Assembly: GCA_026392775.1 (NCBI GenBank)
Contig: JAPLBK010000132.1
Span: 1-5,461 of the forward strand
Direction of reading: 5' to 3'
DNA from: Actinomycetota bacterium
Lineage (GTDB): Bacteria > Actinomycetota > Actinomycetes > Nanopelagicales > Nanopelagicaceae
Length of the DNA stretch: 5,461 bases
A program made the translations under genes and the position numbers. Each line of letters begins with the position of its first letter. Within the stretch, counting starts at the first letter, position 1. The notes beneath the pieces were generated by a model. It was given only the letters and a program-made list of their open reading frames with translations, had not been told where the DNA came from and did not search any database. Below are positions 5,370 to 5,461 of this stretch, one piece after another.

Positions 5370-5461
5370 TTAAGTTGATTTGCGCCGCGGCGTGACATCT
5401 CAGTCTTAATAACCCCACCCAAAGCTTTAACACCTTCACGGATGCGCTCAGGTGTTGGGTA
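5366..5461 (-). CDS. Probable PLP-dependent aminotransferase, C-terminal end (truncated by window edge)
   Basis: Reading the minus strand from the window edge gives 31 open codons, YPTPERIREGVKALGGVIKT and onward to the C-terminus GANQLN, then TAA. The pattern of a Pro, Glu-x-Ile-x-Glu-Gly-Val and a hydrophobic helix closing near the terminus is typical of the last helix of class I/II aminotransferases, including the MocR/2-aminoadipate type, and such a gene is found near parAB in other actinobacteria. With only 31 residues and no catalytic lysine in view, both substrate and subfamily are unknown. The stop codon overlaps the parB stop on the opposite strand (TTAA, 5366-5369), so the genes converge with no gap. 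Confidence 0.6.
   Translation of the reverse strand, partial: YPTPERIREGVKALGGVIKTEMSRRGANQLN

Noticed and set aside
1..5461. CRISPR array, insertion sequence, tRNA, prophage or accessory system
   Set aside because: No direct-repeat array, transposase, terminal inverted repeats or tRNA-like fold was seen; all coding space belongs to core genes.

Overview
The window is the chromosomal dnaA/rpmH/parAB locus of a bacterium, almost certainly an actinobacterium. Three things point there. The DnaA domain III entry ([20 protein letters not shown], residues about 143-162) is the actinobacterial form. RNase P protein carries the RHR-x-ARKIRH variant of the RNA-binding motif. YidC is of the short Gram-positive/actinobacterial type with a basic tail. 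The moderate GC content (31-58% in the hand-counted 120-base segments), compact spacing and very short DnaA linker suggest a small-genome, lower-GC actinobacterium such as the freshwater Nanopelagicales (acI) group. That placement is inference; no search was run.

Layout. The 5' end of dnaA lies on the minus strand (1-509) and is cut by the window edge in its Walker A loop. A 277-base divergent intergenic region (510-786) follows, with two perfect and two one-mismatch DnaA boxes plus an AT-only tract, so it is either the replication origin or the DnaA-responsive control region. On the plus strand comes one tight gene string: rpmH (787-924), rnpA (946-1299), yidD (1296-1523), yidC (1527-2426), jag/khpB (2482-3006), rsmG (3007-3585), parA (3595-4506) and parB (4506-5369). 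The last 96 bases are the C-terminal end of a minus-strand gene, probably a PLP-dependent aminotransferase, whose stop codon interlocks with that of parB.

How the genes work together. DnaA fires replication. L34 and RnpA serve the ribosome and tRNA maturation, and RsmG methylates 16S rRNA. YidD and YidC insert membrane proteins, and Jag/KhpB is the usual RNA-binding partner encoded beside YidC. ParA, ParB and the two parS sites segregate the newly replicated origin. Intergenic gaps are 55 bases or less throughout the plus-strand string, several junctions overlap, and no internal terminator was seen, so co-transcription and translational coupling are likely.

This is a conserved core locus and I found no evidence of an undescribed system. 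The points worth a second look are two parS sites at the same offset and reading phase in the first codons of rsmG and parA, a sharp drop in GC inside parA near 3840, the arrangement of DnaA boxes in the divergent region, and the 4-base tail-to-tail overlap of parB with its convergent neighbour.
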